NCBI RefSeq assembly: GCF_030409795.1
Contig: NZ_JAUFQN010000019.1
Location: 2,852,001 to 2,916,000, forward strand
DNA length: 64,000 nucleotides
DNA from: Flavobacterium paronense
Lineage (GTDB): Bacteria; Bacteroidota; Bacteroidia; Flavobacteriales; Flavobacteriaceae
Direction: 5' to 3'
Numbering within the stretch: the stretch's first letter is position 1; the number at the start of each line of letters is the position of its first letter. The translations under genes were made by a program, and so were the position numbers. Shown piece by piece: positions 35,862 to 44,428 of the stretch. The notes under the pieces were generated by a model. It did no database searches. It was not told the origin of the DNA and saw only the letters and a list, made by a program, of their open reading frames with translations.

Positions 35862-37408
35862 ATGAAAGAAAAAATATAGATCGGCTTTTTCAAGAAAAAT
35901 TCAAAGACTTCGAGGTTATGCCTCCCGAGGTAACTTGGGGAAAAATTGAAGCTAAACTTGATCAAAAAAAGAAAAGAAGAATAATTCCATTTTGGTGGAA
36001 ATTATCAGGTGTCGCTGCGGTTTTTTTACTTGGATTCTTAATTTCGAAAGCTATTTATAGCCCAGAAATCAAAACTGAAAATCCGGTTGTAAATGAATCT
36101 AATTCTAATAAAACAAAACAAATAAATAAGCTTAATTCAGCTAAAGAAATGCTGAAAAAGAACAATTCAACTTCTGATGCTGATGTTGTTGTTACCAATT
36201 CAGGTGAAATTAAAACCAATGCTGCTTCAGAAGAAAATAAAGATAAAAAAACAGTCTATTCTACAGAATCAAGCGTTGCCGAAAGGAATCCGTCGAATCA
36301 TCGTTCATTGAAAAACAAATCGAATTCTGAAAAAAACAAGCCTTCAATTTCTGAATCTGTTTTTGAAAAATCTCAAAACCAAGTAGCTCAAAAGACAAAC
36401 AGTAATCAGTCGAAAATTGAAAAAGACCCGAATTTCGTTCTGAAACTAAACGAACAAACGAGTCAAGATAAACTAACAACTATTAACCAAAAAAATAAAA
36501 TAGCAATTGAAAATAAAAACAGCAATCTTGATGGTTTGAAAGGAAATGTTGATTCAAAAATTGCAACAAAAGAAATTGATATGAAAGTAAACGACACAGC
36601 TTCCAAGAAAAGTGTCGCTAATAATGAATTGGAAGAATTGCTTAATGAAAAAGAAAGCAAGTTAAAGCAGGAATCTAAAAGAAATAGGTGGCAACTAACC
36701 TCAAATGTTGCGCCTATTTTTTTGGGTTCTATTTCAAATGGCTCGCCAATTGATTCAACGCTTACTGAAAATTCTAAATCCTACAACACAAATGTCGGTT
36801 TCGGACTTGGTGTTAGTTATGTTGTAAATAAAAAGCTATCGGTTAGAACCGGTTTGAACAAAGTCAATATTAGTTACAATACTAATAATATTGGGTTCTT
36901 TACTGGAATTCAGGCCAAGATGTTGGCTAATGTATCGCCAACGGCTTCGAGTAGAATGATACACGTACAATCAATTAAAAATAGTGCGCAAAACACACCA
37001 TCCGAAAGTGGATTATTACCTTTTGAAAATACATTTGCGCGTGAAAACACTGGCTATCTGAAACAAGAAGTTGGTTACTTAGAAATGCCTGTAGAAATGA
37101 CATATTCGCTTTTTGATAAAAAATTTGGTTTAAAGATTATTGGTGGTTTCAGTACACTTTTTCTTCAGGACAATAGTATTAGAATTGTTTCAGCAGACAG
37201 AGATGTACTGCTTGGGAAAGCAAATAATTTAAGCGATGTTCATTTCAGTACCAATTTTGGATTGGGAATAAAATATGGTTTTATGAAGTCTTTTGAATTC
37301 AATTTAGAACCAACCGTAAAATATCAATTAAACACATTTAGCGCAAACGCTGGTAATTTCAAACCTTATCTCTTTGGAATATACAGCGGAATTAGCTACA
37401 AGTTTTAG
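35858..37408 (+). CDS. Single-TM protein with C-terminal outer-membrane beta-barrel
   Basis: A 516-residue protein coupled to the sigma gene. Residues 1-42 are a charged cytoplasmic segment resembling anti-sigma N-termini (RLFQEKFKDFE, WGKIEAKL). One membrane helix lies at 43-66. A ~200-residue Lys/Ser/Asn-rich linker (about 70-275) follows. The last ~240 residues have alternating beta strands and end in an aromatic residue (Phe516), as in Bacteroidota outer-membrane barrels. The architecture could span both membranes and signal to the sigma factor; that is inference. Confidence 0.75.
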   Translation: MNERKNIDRLFQEKFKDFEVMPPEVTWGKIEAKLDQKKKRRIIPFWWKLSGVAAVFLLGFLISKAIYSPEIKTENPVVNESNSNKTKQINKLNSAKEMLKKNNSTSDADVVVTNSGEIKTNAASEENKDKKTVYSTESSVAERNPSNHRSLKNKSNSEKNKPSISESVFEKSQNQVAQKTNSNQSKIEKDPNFVLKLNEQTSQDKLTTINQKNKIAIENKNSNLDGLKGNVDSKIATKEIDMKVNDTASKKSVANNELEELLNEKESKLKQESKRNRWQLTSNVAPIFLGSISNGSPIDSTLTENSKSYNTNVGFGLGVSYVVNKKLSVRTGLNKVNISYNTNNIGFFTGIQAKMLANVSPTASSRMIHVQSIKNSAQNTPSESGLLPFENTFARENTGYLKQEVGYLEMPVEMTYSLFDKKFGLKIIGGFSTLFLQDNSIRIVSADRDVLLGKANNLSDVHFSTNFGLGIKYGFMKSFEFNLEPTVKYQLNTFSANAGNFKPYLFGIYSGISYKF

Positions 37409-37463
37409 TCAGGTTTGTTTTAAAAATTAGTTAGAAGGTGTTATTGCTTTCGAGTAATAACGG

Positions 37464-37495
37464 AAAAGAGTCTCTGAATTTGAGACTCTTTTTTT
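37464..37495. terminator. Bidirectional terminator
   Basis: Eleven-base perfect arms (37464-37474, 37482-37492), A- and T-flanked on both sides, between convergent genes. A smaller hairpin (GTTATT...AATAAC) lies just before it. Confidence 0.85.
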
Positions 37496-38234
37496 ATGGA
37501 TTAAACTCTTGAAGTTGTTTTAAAATAACCTGCCTTACTTCAGTTTTAATTGTCTTTTTATAATCAGCAGCTTGATTTTTGGTATCAAAAAAATGATGGA
37601 TTTTTACACGCATCAAACCCGGACTTCCGCTAAAAAAAGTATAAGAAAAGCGTTTTTTATTATCTGCAAAAGTAATAGGAACAATTGGAATATGGTGGTC
37701 AATTGCCAATCGGAAAGCACCGTCTTTAAATTCATCCAATACTATTGATTCGTCAAAAGGAACGCCGCCTTCGGGGAAAATACAAATGCTAAATCCTTGG
37801 TTGATTTTTTTCTGTGCTCTTTCAAAAACTTCCATCCTGCTTTTTGAACTGCTTCGGTCAACTAAAATACAGGTTCTTTTGTAGAAAAATCCAAAAAGTG
37901 GAATTTTGGCTAACTCCGTTTTACCCACAAAAACAAAAGGGTTTTTAACTACTGAAAGCATTAACATAATATCGGTCATCGAAGTGTGGTTAGCTACAAA
38001 CATATAACTTTTGCCAACTATGATTCCCTCTTCTGTTTCAATTTTAACTCTGAAACCCATTCCGAATAATATCGTTTTGGCCCAAATTCTAGCCATCACA
38101 AAAAAATAAGGATACCATTTTTCTTTAAGAATTGAAATAAAAAGAAACGGGAACATGACAATTATGGGAATCGCCATTAAAATATAGAACCAAACGCGAT
38201 AAAGTGTCCAAAAAACAATTTTCAATGCTCTCAT
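37494..38234 (-). CDS. Lysophospholipid acyltransferase (PlsC/LPLAT family)
   Basis: Second PlsC-type enzyme of the window. Start taken at ATG 38234 (246 residues), because a -7 promoter box lies 6 bases upstream and a 20-codon longer frame would begin before it. N-terminal membrane helices (about 8-36), catalytic NHTSMTD (His83, Asp88) and substrate-binding FPEGG (153-157, where the usual FPEGTR is altered). It may act on a different lysolipid from the enzyme at 32714-33448. Monocistronic, convergent with the barrel gene. Confidence 0.88.
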   Translation of the reverse strand: MRALKIVFWTLYRVWFYILMAIPIIVMFPFLFISILKEKWYPYFFVMARIWAKTILFGMGFRVKIETEEGIIVGKSYMFVANHTSMTDIMLMLSVVKNPFVFVGKTELAKIPLFGFFYKRTCILVDRSSSKSRMEVFERAQKKINQGFSICIFPEGGVPFDESIVLDEFKDGAFRLAIDHHIPIVPITFADNKKRFSYTFFSGSPGLMRVKIHHFFDTKNQAADYKKTIKTEVRQVILKQLQEFNP

Positions 38235-38239
38235 GTTGT

Positions 38240-38247
38240 CAAATGTA
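38240..38247 (-). promoter_or_regulatory. -7 promoter box abutting the acyltransferase start
   Basis: TACATTTG on the minus strand with only 5 bases between its G and the ATG at 38234, so the transcript would be leaderless or nearly so. Confidence 0.55.
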
Positions 38248-38557
38248 ATAAATCGCAATTGAATTTTGAAAAAAAGATTATCCACTAAACGCATTGTTAC
38301 AATTAAAAATGCTATTCCTTAAATCTTTGAGAGAATGCCCATATTATTTAGATTTTGAAATGTGAAATCATTAAAAACAGTAACGTAAAAAAAGACAATT
38401 GTCAAAAAACAATTGTCAAATAAAGAAAAGCATAAAAATTGCCAAATAGTTAATAAAACAACAATTATGCAGATAATAAAATTATATTTTAGCTTATAGT
38501 TATTGTTTTTTTATAGAAAAAAGCTGAAAGTTTAAATTTTTAATAATACAAAAGATA
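38248..38557. other. Intergenic region with paired palindromes before the ATP-grasp operon
   Basis: About 310 bases without a gene. GACAATTGTC at 38394-38403 and ACAATTGTC at 38409-38417 form two palindromic half-repeats 15 bases apart, each followed by AAA, a layout typical of a regulator-binding site. An A/T-rich stretch near 38480-38520 probably holds the promoter, but no clean TAnnTTTG box was found. Confidence 0.5.
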
Positions 38558-39991
38558 ATGAAATTGATGCCTGAATTAAACGGTAATGGTTGGGATGAAA
38601 TGTTTTCTACTAACGGAGTTCGAGATTCTTATCGGCAAGTGTTAGATATATTACAAAACTTAACTCCTGAAAGCCTTAATGCCAAACAAAAACAGGCTTC
38701 TGATTCGTTTATGAATCAAGGAATTACTTTTACCGTTTATAGTGATGACAACGAAGGCATAGAGCGAATTTTCCCTTTTGATATTATTCCAAGGATTATT
38801 ACACAAAAGGATTGGTTAGAAGTAGAAACAGGAATTAAACAACGGTTATTAGCGTTGAATTTATTCTTGGAAGACATTTATAATGATCAAAACATTGTAA
38901 AAGACGGTATAATTTCAGCTTCATTGATTGCCTCATGTCCTCACTATATTCAAGAAGTACACGGTATAAAACTACCGCACAATATTCACGTTCATATTGC
39001 CGGAATAGATTTGATTCGAGGTGCAAAAGGAGAATTTTATGTTCTTGAAGACAACTTAAGATGTCCGAGCGGTGTTAGTTATATGCTTGAAAACCGCGAA
39101 ATAACAAAGCGCATATTCCCTAAAATGCTTGCTTCAAATTATGTAAGTATGGTAAGCAATTATCCTATGATACTTCATAATATATTAGTTTCGTTATCGC
39201 CAAGAAATGTCTCAAATCCAAATGTGGTACTACTAACCCCAGGAATATATAATTCTGCTTATTACGAGCATACTTTTTTGGCAAGACAGATGGGAATTCC
39301 ATTGGTTGAAGGTAGAGATTTAATAGTGAACAACAATAAAGTCTATATGAAAACCACCTCGGGACTATACCAAGTTGATGTAATTTATAGACGATTAGAT
39401 GACGAATATCTGGATCCATTAGTTTTTAAGCCAGACAGTACATTAGGTGTTCCCGGGCTTATAAGTGCATACAAACATGGAAATGTAGCTTTAGTAAATG
39501 CGGTTGGAAATGGTGTTGCAGATGATAAAGCAGTATATGCATATGTGCCAAATATGATAAAATATTATCTAAATCAAGAACCCATTCTTAAAAATGTTCC
39601 CACTTACCAAATGGAAAACAAAGAGGAAAGAGAACTCGTATTTGCTGATATGGGGAATATGGTCATCAAAGAAACCAATCAAAGCGGCGGTTACGGTATG
39701 ATAATGGGAAATAAAGCCACTGAAGAAGAACTTGAAAAAGGAAAAATTGCTATCCTAGCCAATCCCAGAAATTTTATTGCACAACCTATAATTCAACTCA
39801 GCACCGTTCCCTGTCTAATAGATGGCCAATTGAAACTGCGCCATGTAGACCTGAGACCTTATGCTTTATGCGGTCCTAATGGAGTTGAAATTGTGCCTGG
39901 TGGACTAACTCGTGTCGCATTAACTGAAGGTTCATTAGTCGTAAACTCTTCTCAAGGTGGAGGAAGCAAGGACACCTGGATTATAAAATAA
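38558..39991 (+). CDS. Circularly permuted type 2 ATP-grasp protein
   Basis: A 477-residue member of the permuted ATP-grasp family (old DUF404/DUF407), predicted from family comparisons to form peptide or amide bonds using ATP. Conserved segments seen: QGITFTVYSDD, the VLEDNLRCPSGVSYMLENR metal/ATP region, ERELVFADMGNMV, ESGGYGM-like QSGGYGMIMG and the C-terminal LRPYALCG and GGLTRVAL stretches. It leads an operon with alpha-E and transglutaminase genes, the classic partners. The product made by this system is not known. Family firm, function inferred. Confidence 0.9.
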   Translation: MKLMPELNGNGWDEMFSTNGVRDSYRQVLDILQNLTPESLNAKQKQASDSFMNQGITFTVYSDDNEGIERIFPFDIIPRIITQKDWLEVETGIKQRLLALNLFLEDIYNDQNIVKDGIISASLIASCPHYIQEVHGIKLPHNIHVHIAGIDLIRGAKGEFYVLEDNLRCPSGVSYMLENREITKRIFPKMLASNYVSMVSNYPMILHNILVSLSPRNVSNPNVVLLTPGIYNSAYYEHTFLARQMGIPLVEGRDLIVNNNKVYMKTTSGLYQVDVIYRRLDDEYLDPLVFKPDSTLGVPGLISAYKHGNVALVNAVGNGVADDKAVYAYVPNMIKYYLNQEPILKNVPTYQMENKEERELVFADMGNMVIKETNQSGGYGMIMGNKATEEELEKGKIAILANPRNFIAQPIIQLSTVPCLIDGQLKLRHVDLRPYALCGPNGVEIVPGGLTRVALTEGSLVVNSSQGGGSKDTWIIK

Positions 39992-40019
39992 TTTTAATTT
40001 AATTTTTAAATCAATTCAA

Positions 40020-40178
40020 ATGAAAACAATTATGACAATTGGAGCTACAGAAAGTATATTCTGGCTCAACAAAAACACAGAATCAACAGAAGAAAAATCG
40101 ATTCAAGTTGAATCTAAAGTTTCAATTATAGACTCAATTATAGAAACTATAGTAGAACCTATTATCTACAAATGTTAA
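40020..40178 (+). CDS. Possible 52-residue peptide gene within the ATP-grasp operon
   Basis: An open frame of 52 codons fills the gap between the ATP-grasp and alpha-E genes (28 bases after one, 37 before the other). The N-terminus TESIFWLNKNTEST resembles the alpha-E start AEGMFWLDRYMERT (about 7 identities in 19), so it may be a degenerate partial duplication. The rest is acidic, then hydrophobic (SIIDSIIETIVEPIIYKC), with a C-terminal cysteine. No homologue is known to me. It could be a real small protein, even a substrate of the system, or a remnant. Confidence 0.4.
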   Translation: MKTIMTIGATESIFWLNKNTESTEEKSIQVESKVSIIDSIIETIVEPIIYKC

Positions 40179-40215
40179 AAATAGAGAAGGAATAAAACTA
40201 ATTATATCGATTTAA

Positions 40216-41169
40216 ATGAAAGCAAATATGCTCAGTCGGGTGGCAGAAGGAATGTTTTGGCTTGACCGATATATGGAAAGAACTGACGGAATGTTGCTGA
40301 CTTTAAACACGTTTTACATCCTGTCTTTTGATAAAGAAATGAATGATTCTCTTGGATACAAGCCTTTATTGGACTACTATACAGATTTGTCTCCTGAAAA
40401 AATTAATGCGGTGCAATACGATGCGAATTTTGTGCTGAAATACATCATTTGTGACAATCAAAATCATAACTCTGTTAAAAATTTAGTAATTAAAGCACGA
40501 GAAAATGCAAGAGGTTCTCAAGACAAAATAACCAAAGAACTATGGGAACATATTAATTCTTTATATCATTTTATGAATTCTCCCGATTTACCCAAACAGT
40601 TGGAATCATCTGATGCATTAAAAATTGTTACCAAATTAAATAAAGATTTTCTACTTTATAATGGTATTCTTCAAGTTACGATGCCTAGAGGATTAGGTTG
40701 GTGTTTTTCCGGAATTGGCAAACATATTGAAAGATGCTTACAAACAATATCATTGACTCAGGCTTACTTTTCAACTATCTCTTATAATCTCGACGGAAAC
40801 GAAGATTTACTCTATTGGAGAAGATTATTATTGTCTCTTTCGGGTTATGAAATGTATTTGAAAAGTTATAGCAATATTCCGCACAATCGTAAAGTAGTGC
40901 AACAAGTTATTTTTAATAGGGATTTTGCTCATTCCGTGATTTACACTTTAGATTTGATAGACACTTCTTTAAATTATTTATTTAAAGACAACACCTTGAG
41001 TGAAGCGCGAACATTAAATAACCAATTTGGAAGATTAAAAAGCTATGTTGAATACACGGATTATCATAATCTTAGCAATCACCAGTTAGAAGAGGTTTTG
41101 AATAACACCAAAACACAATTAAATCAATTTTCGTTCGATTTTTCAAAATTATTTTTCTCTTACACATAA
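40216..41169 (+). CDS. Alpha-E domain protein
   Basis: A 317-residue all-helical protein of the alpha-E family (old DUF403), found almost only beside permuted ATP-grasp genes. Starts with the family signature MLSRVAEGMFWLDRYMERT (residues 5-23); later RGLGWCFSGIGKHIER and a WRRLLLSLSGYEMY segment. The biochemical role is unknown; it is predicted to serve peptide-bond chemistry with the ATP-grasp enzyme. Five bases before the transglutaminase gene. Confidence 0.9.
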   Translation: MKANMLSRVAEGMFWLDRYMERTDGMLLTLNTFYILSFDKEMNDSLGYKPLLDYYTDLSPEKINAVQYDANFVLKYIICDNQNHNSVKNLVIKARENARGSQDKITKELWEHINSLYHFMNSPDLPKQLESSDALKIVTKLNKDFLLYNGILQVTMPRGLGWCFSGIGKHIERCLQTISLTQAYFSTISYNLDGNEDLLYWRRLLLSLSGYEMYLKSYSNIPHNRKVVQQVIFNRDFAHSVIYTLDLIDTSLNYLFKDNTLSEARTLNNQFGRLKSYVEYTDYHNLSNHQLEEVLNNTKTQLNQFSFDFSKLFFSYT

Positions 41170-41174
41170 TAAAA

Positions 41175-42125
41175 ATGGCAGTTTTCAAAATAGTTCACAT
41201 TACAAAATACCAATACAACTGGCCAATAAAAGAAAGTATCAACGAAATTCGTTTGTTTCCTCATAATTTTGACAATCAAAAGGTTTTGGAATATCATCTT
41301 ATGATAACTAATAACCCTGAAGTAATACTCTCTGAAGACTATTATGGAAATCGGGTTGGGAATTTTAATTCATTTGAAGCACATTCAGAAATGACCATCG
41401 AATCCAGAATGCTGGTGAAAGTAAATCATTCCTTAAAAATTCCAGAAATAGATTATACTAAGGTTGAAGATTTAGTTCCTCTTTATGAAAAAAGCATCAT
41501 ATTATTAAGACTTAGCTATCCGGAAATCATCACAAAACAAAACGAAATTCTTTCCATTTTAGATAAAATTGGTTGTACTGATAAGCCCATAATAGAAATT
41601 GCCCGTCAATGTAACGAATACATTTTCAATAATTTTGAATACACCAAAGGAATCACAAATATTGAAACCACTGTAGATGAAATTCTGGAAATGAAGAAAG
41701 GCGTTTGCCAGGATTTTGCTCATCTTTTATTGCAACTTGTGCGAACTGCCGGTATTCCTGCAAGATATGTGAGTGGTTATATTTGTCCGAATAAAAGTGG
41801 TTTTAGAGGAGAAGGCGCAACGCATGCCTGGGTAGAAATTTACACTCCAAACCAAGGTTGGCTCGGACTAGATCCTACCAATAATATCTGGACAATGGAC
41901 AATCATATAAAACTTTCGGTAGGGCGAAATTTTTATGACTGTACTCCGGTAAAAGGAATTTTTAAAGGAATTGCCAAACAAACTCTTTCCGTTTGCGTTT
42001 CAATAGGTTATGAAGACGGCCACCAATTTGAAGAGATAAATGACGTGCAGCTACAAGAAGTTACCGTAGAATTTCAAGAACAATTAGACAGCATCGAATT
42101 ACTTCATCAGCAACAGCAACAATAA
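41175..42125 (+). CDS. Transglutaminase-like cysteine protease
   Basis: A 316-residue protein: N-terminal beta domain (about 1-90, bacterial transglutaminase-like N-terminus with IKESINEIRLFP) and a catalytic domain with Cys178 (KKGVCQDFAH), His217 (ATHAWVEI) and Asp233 (GLDPTNN). No signal peptide, so it is cytoplasmic. The family usually cleaves rather than cross-links amide bonds and here may reverse or trim what the ATP-grasp enzyme makes. The C-terminus ends in a glutamine run. Last gene of the operon. Confidence 0.92.
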   Translation: MAVFKIVHITKYQYNWPIKESINEIRLFPHNFDNQKVLEYHLMITNNPEVILSEDYYGNRVGNFNSFEAHSEMTIESRMLVKVNHSLKIPEIDYTKVEDLVPLYEKSIILLRLSYPEIITKQNEILSILDKIGCTDKPIIEIARQCNEYIFNNFEYTKGITNIETTVDEILEMKKGVCQDFAHLLLQLVRTAGIPARYVSGYICPNKSGFRGEGATHAWVEIYTPNQGWLGLDPTNNIWTMDNHIKLSVGRNFYDCTPVKGIFKGIAKQTLSVCVSIGYEDGHQFEEINDVQLQEVTVEFQEQLDSIELLHQQQQQ

Positions 42126-42149
42126 ATTGAATTATCAAAAACATTTCAT

Positions 42150-42240
42150 TTTGTAGCGCTTAGCCCATACTGCATAAAAACTTTGCAAACTTTGCTAAAA
42201 TCTCTATAAACTTTGCGAACTTTGCCGGCAAGCAAAAAAC
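42150..42240 (+). repeat. Short direct repeats upstream of trpS
   Basis: The gap contains two copies of an AAACTTTGC-AACTTTGC doublet (about 42169-42187 and 42208-42226). The spacing is regular enough to note; no hairpin or clear -7 box was confirmed. Confidence 0.4.
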
Positions 42241-42243
42241 ACC

Positions 42244-43221
42244 ATGTCAAAAATACTAACCGGAATTCAAAGCACAGGCACGCCACACTTAGGAAACTTA
42301 TTGGGCGCCATTCTACCCGCGATTGAACTGTCACAAAATCCAAGCAACGAATCGTTTCTTTTTATCGCCGATTTGCATTCGATTACCCAAATAAAAAACG
42401 GAGCCGAACTTCGTCAAAATACGTATAGCACCGCTTCGGTTTGGTTGGCTTGTGGATTAGATGTCAATAAAGTGATTTTTTACCGTCAAAGCGATGTGGC
42501 TCAAACGGCCGAATTGTCCTGGTATTTAAGTTGTTTTTTTCCTTTTCAACGTCTGACATTAGCACATTCTTTTAAAGACAAAGCAGATAGATTGGAAGAT
42601 GTTAATGCTGGTTTGTTTTCTTATCCAATGCTGATGGCCGCTGATATTTTATTGTATGACGCCAATTTTGTTCCGGTTGGAAAAGACCAATTGCAACATA
42701 TTGAAATTACGCGTGATGTGGCTTCCCGTTTTAATCATCAAATGGGGGAAACCTTTGTAATTCCGGAAGCAAAAGTTCAGGAAGGAACGATGTATGTTCC
42801 CGGAACTGATGGCCAAAAAATGAGTAAATCCCGTGGTAACATTATCAATATTTTTCTTGATGATAAAGCATTGCGCAAACAAATCATGAGCATTGAAACG
42901 GATAGCACGCCATTGGAAGAACCAAAAGATCCTGACACTTGCAAAATTTTTGGTCTTTATAAATTATTGGCAAATGGGGAACAAATTGCTCAAATGAAAA
43001 CAAAATATACCAATGTCAACAGAGATTTTGGTTACGGTCACGCCAAACAAGAGTTGTATGAATTAATCATCACCAACTTCAAAACCGAAAGAGAAAAATA
43101 CAATTACTACATGAACAATTGGCCAGAAGTTGACGCTTTATTAAAACAAGGTGCTGCAAAAGCAGGAGCAATTGCTGATGTTGTTTTGAAAAAAGTCAGA
43201 GTGAAATTGGGGTTTGAATAA
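42244..43221 (+). CDS. trpS: Tryptophanyl-tRNA synthetase
   Basis: Class I aminoacyl-tRNA synthetase that charges tRNA-Trp. HIGH-like TPHLGN at 13-18 and KMSKS at 192-196, with the Rossmann core and LFSYPMLMAADILLYD between them. 325 residues, normal for the bacterial enzyme. The 3' end converges on dprA with a 2-base gap and no terminator. Confidence 0.97.
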   Translation: MSKILTGIQSTGTPHLGNLLGAILPAIELSQNPSNESFLFIADLHSITQIKNGAELRQNTYSTASVWLACGLDVNKVIFYRQSDVAQTAELSWYLSCFFPFQRLTLAHSFKDKADRLEDVNAGLFSYPMLMAADILLYDANFVPVGKDQLQHIEITRDVASRFNHQMGETFVIPEAKVQEGTMYVPGTDGQKMSKSRGNIINIFLDDKALRKQIMSIETDSTPLEEPKDPDTCKIFGLYKLLANGEQIAQMKTKYTNVNRDFGYGHAKQELYELIITNFKTEREKYNYYMNNWPEVDALLKQGAAKAGAIADVVLKKVRVKLGFE

Positions 43222-43223
43222 GC

Positions 43224-44327
43224 CTAAACCGCTTCAAACAATTTCCCCGGCAAAGGTCGAATTAGCCCTTTAAGTTCCATGTTTAATAGTAAAGACGAAA
43301 TTCTAAAAATCGGGAAATCACATTCCAAAGCAATGATGTCTAGCAATTGTTTTCCGTTTTGTTGAAGGTAATCGTAGACTTTTTGTTCGTCAGTATCTAA
43401 AGAAACAAATAGCTGTTTTTGAACTGGTTTTGCCGCTTTGCTTTCTAATTCCCAATTCAAAATATAAATCAAGTCAGCTGCTGAAGTCATCAAATTGGCA
43501 CGTTGTGTTTTAATCAAATTATTGCAGCCCTGACTCAATCTATCCGAAGTTCGTCCTGGCACAGCAAAGACATCCCGATTGTAATCGTTTGCTATTATTG
43601 CTGTTATTAACGAACCTCCTTTTTCGGCACTTTCAATAACTACGGTTGCTTCGCTCATTCCGGCTACTATCCTATTTCGGCGAACAAAATTTTCTTTTTC
43701 AGGATTTGAACTGCTCCAAAATTCGGTGAGAAACCCACCGTTTTCTTCCATTTTAGCGATATACTTTTTATGTGTTTTGGGATAAATCTGATTCAGACCG
43801 TGAGCTAAAACGCCAATAGTTTGCAGGTTATTTTCCATCGCTGCTTGATGCGCAACTATATCAACACCATAAGCAAATCCACTTACAATTATTGGATTAA
43901 AAATGGCTAAATCCTCTAGTAGCTTTTTACAAAAACTAGTTCCATAAGAAGTGATTTCTCGTGTGCCAACTATGCTAATTATTTTTCTGTTTTCAAGGTT
44001 TAAATTCCCTGTAGCAAAAAGCAAAACGGGTCCATCAATACAATGTTTTAGTTTATTTGGATAATCATCGTTTTGATAATACAAAACAGTTGCTCTCTCT
44101 TTCTCAATAAATCGTATTTCTTGTTCGGCTTTCTTAAAAACAGTTGTATCCTTTAGGTTCTTAATCAAAACATCGCCAATTCCATCAATAGATTTTAACT
44201 GATTTAATTTAGCGTTGAATACATTTTCGGCTGAACCGCAATGATTTATAAGTTTTTTGGCAACAATATCTCCGACACCTTCAACCTTTACTAGTGCCAA
44301 AATGTTAAAAAGTTCTGTTGAATTCAC
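43224..44327 (-). CDS. dprA: DNA-processing protein DprA
   Basis: Loads RecA on incoming single-stranded DNA during transformation. The 367-residue protein has an N-terminal helix-hairpin-helix segment (about 1-65, VEGVGDIVAKKLI and IDGIGDVLIKNL), the Rossmann-like DprA/Smf core (SIVGTREITSYG, SGFAYGVDIVAHQAA, NRIVAGMSEATVVIE) and a C-terminal winged helix (about 305-367). Divergent from the HU/SPOR gene. Confidence 0.95.
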   Translation of the reverse strand: MNSTELFNILALVKVEGVGDIVAKKLINHCGSAENVFNAKLNQLKSIDGIGDVLIKNLKDTTVFKKAEQEIRFIEKERATVLYYQNDDYPNKLKHCIDGPVLLFATGNLNLENRKIISIVGTREITSYGTSFCKKLLEDLAIFNPIIVSGFAYGVDIVAHQAAMENNLQTIGVLAHGLNQIYPKTHKKYIAKMEENGGFLTEFWSSSNPEKENFVRRNRIVAGMSEATVVIESAEKGGSLITAIIANDYNRDVFAVPGRTSDRLSQGCNNLIKTQRANLMTSAADLIYILNWELESKAAKPVQKQLFVSLDTDEQKVYDYLQQNGKQLLDIIALECDFPIFRISSLLLNMELKGLIRPLPGKLFEAV

Positions 44328-44342
44328 GTGCTTATTTTACTA

Positions 44343-44350
44343 CAAAAATA
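44343..44350 (-). promoter_or_regulatory. -7 promoter box for dprA
   Basis: TATTTTTG on the minus strand, 15 bases before the dprA start. Confidence 0.5.
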
Positions 44351-44394
44351 AATATTTTTTCTTGGGATTGTTAATAAATTTTGTGAATAATTTT

Positions 44395-44423
44395 TTGATA
44401 GTTCTATTGTTTATCTAAATTTG
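44395..44423 (+). promoter_or_regulatory. Promoter of the HU-like/SPOR gene, nearly leaderless
   Basis: TTG (44395-44397), 18-base spacer, TAAATTTG (44416-44423). Only 5 bases lie between the box and the ATG at 44429, so transcription should begin at or next to the start codon. Confidence 0.65.
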
Positions 44424-44428
44424 TCAAT

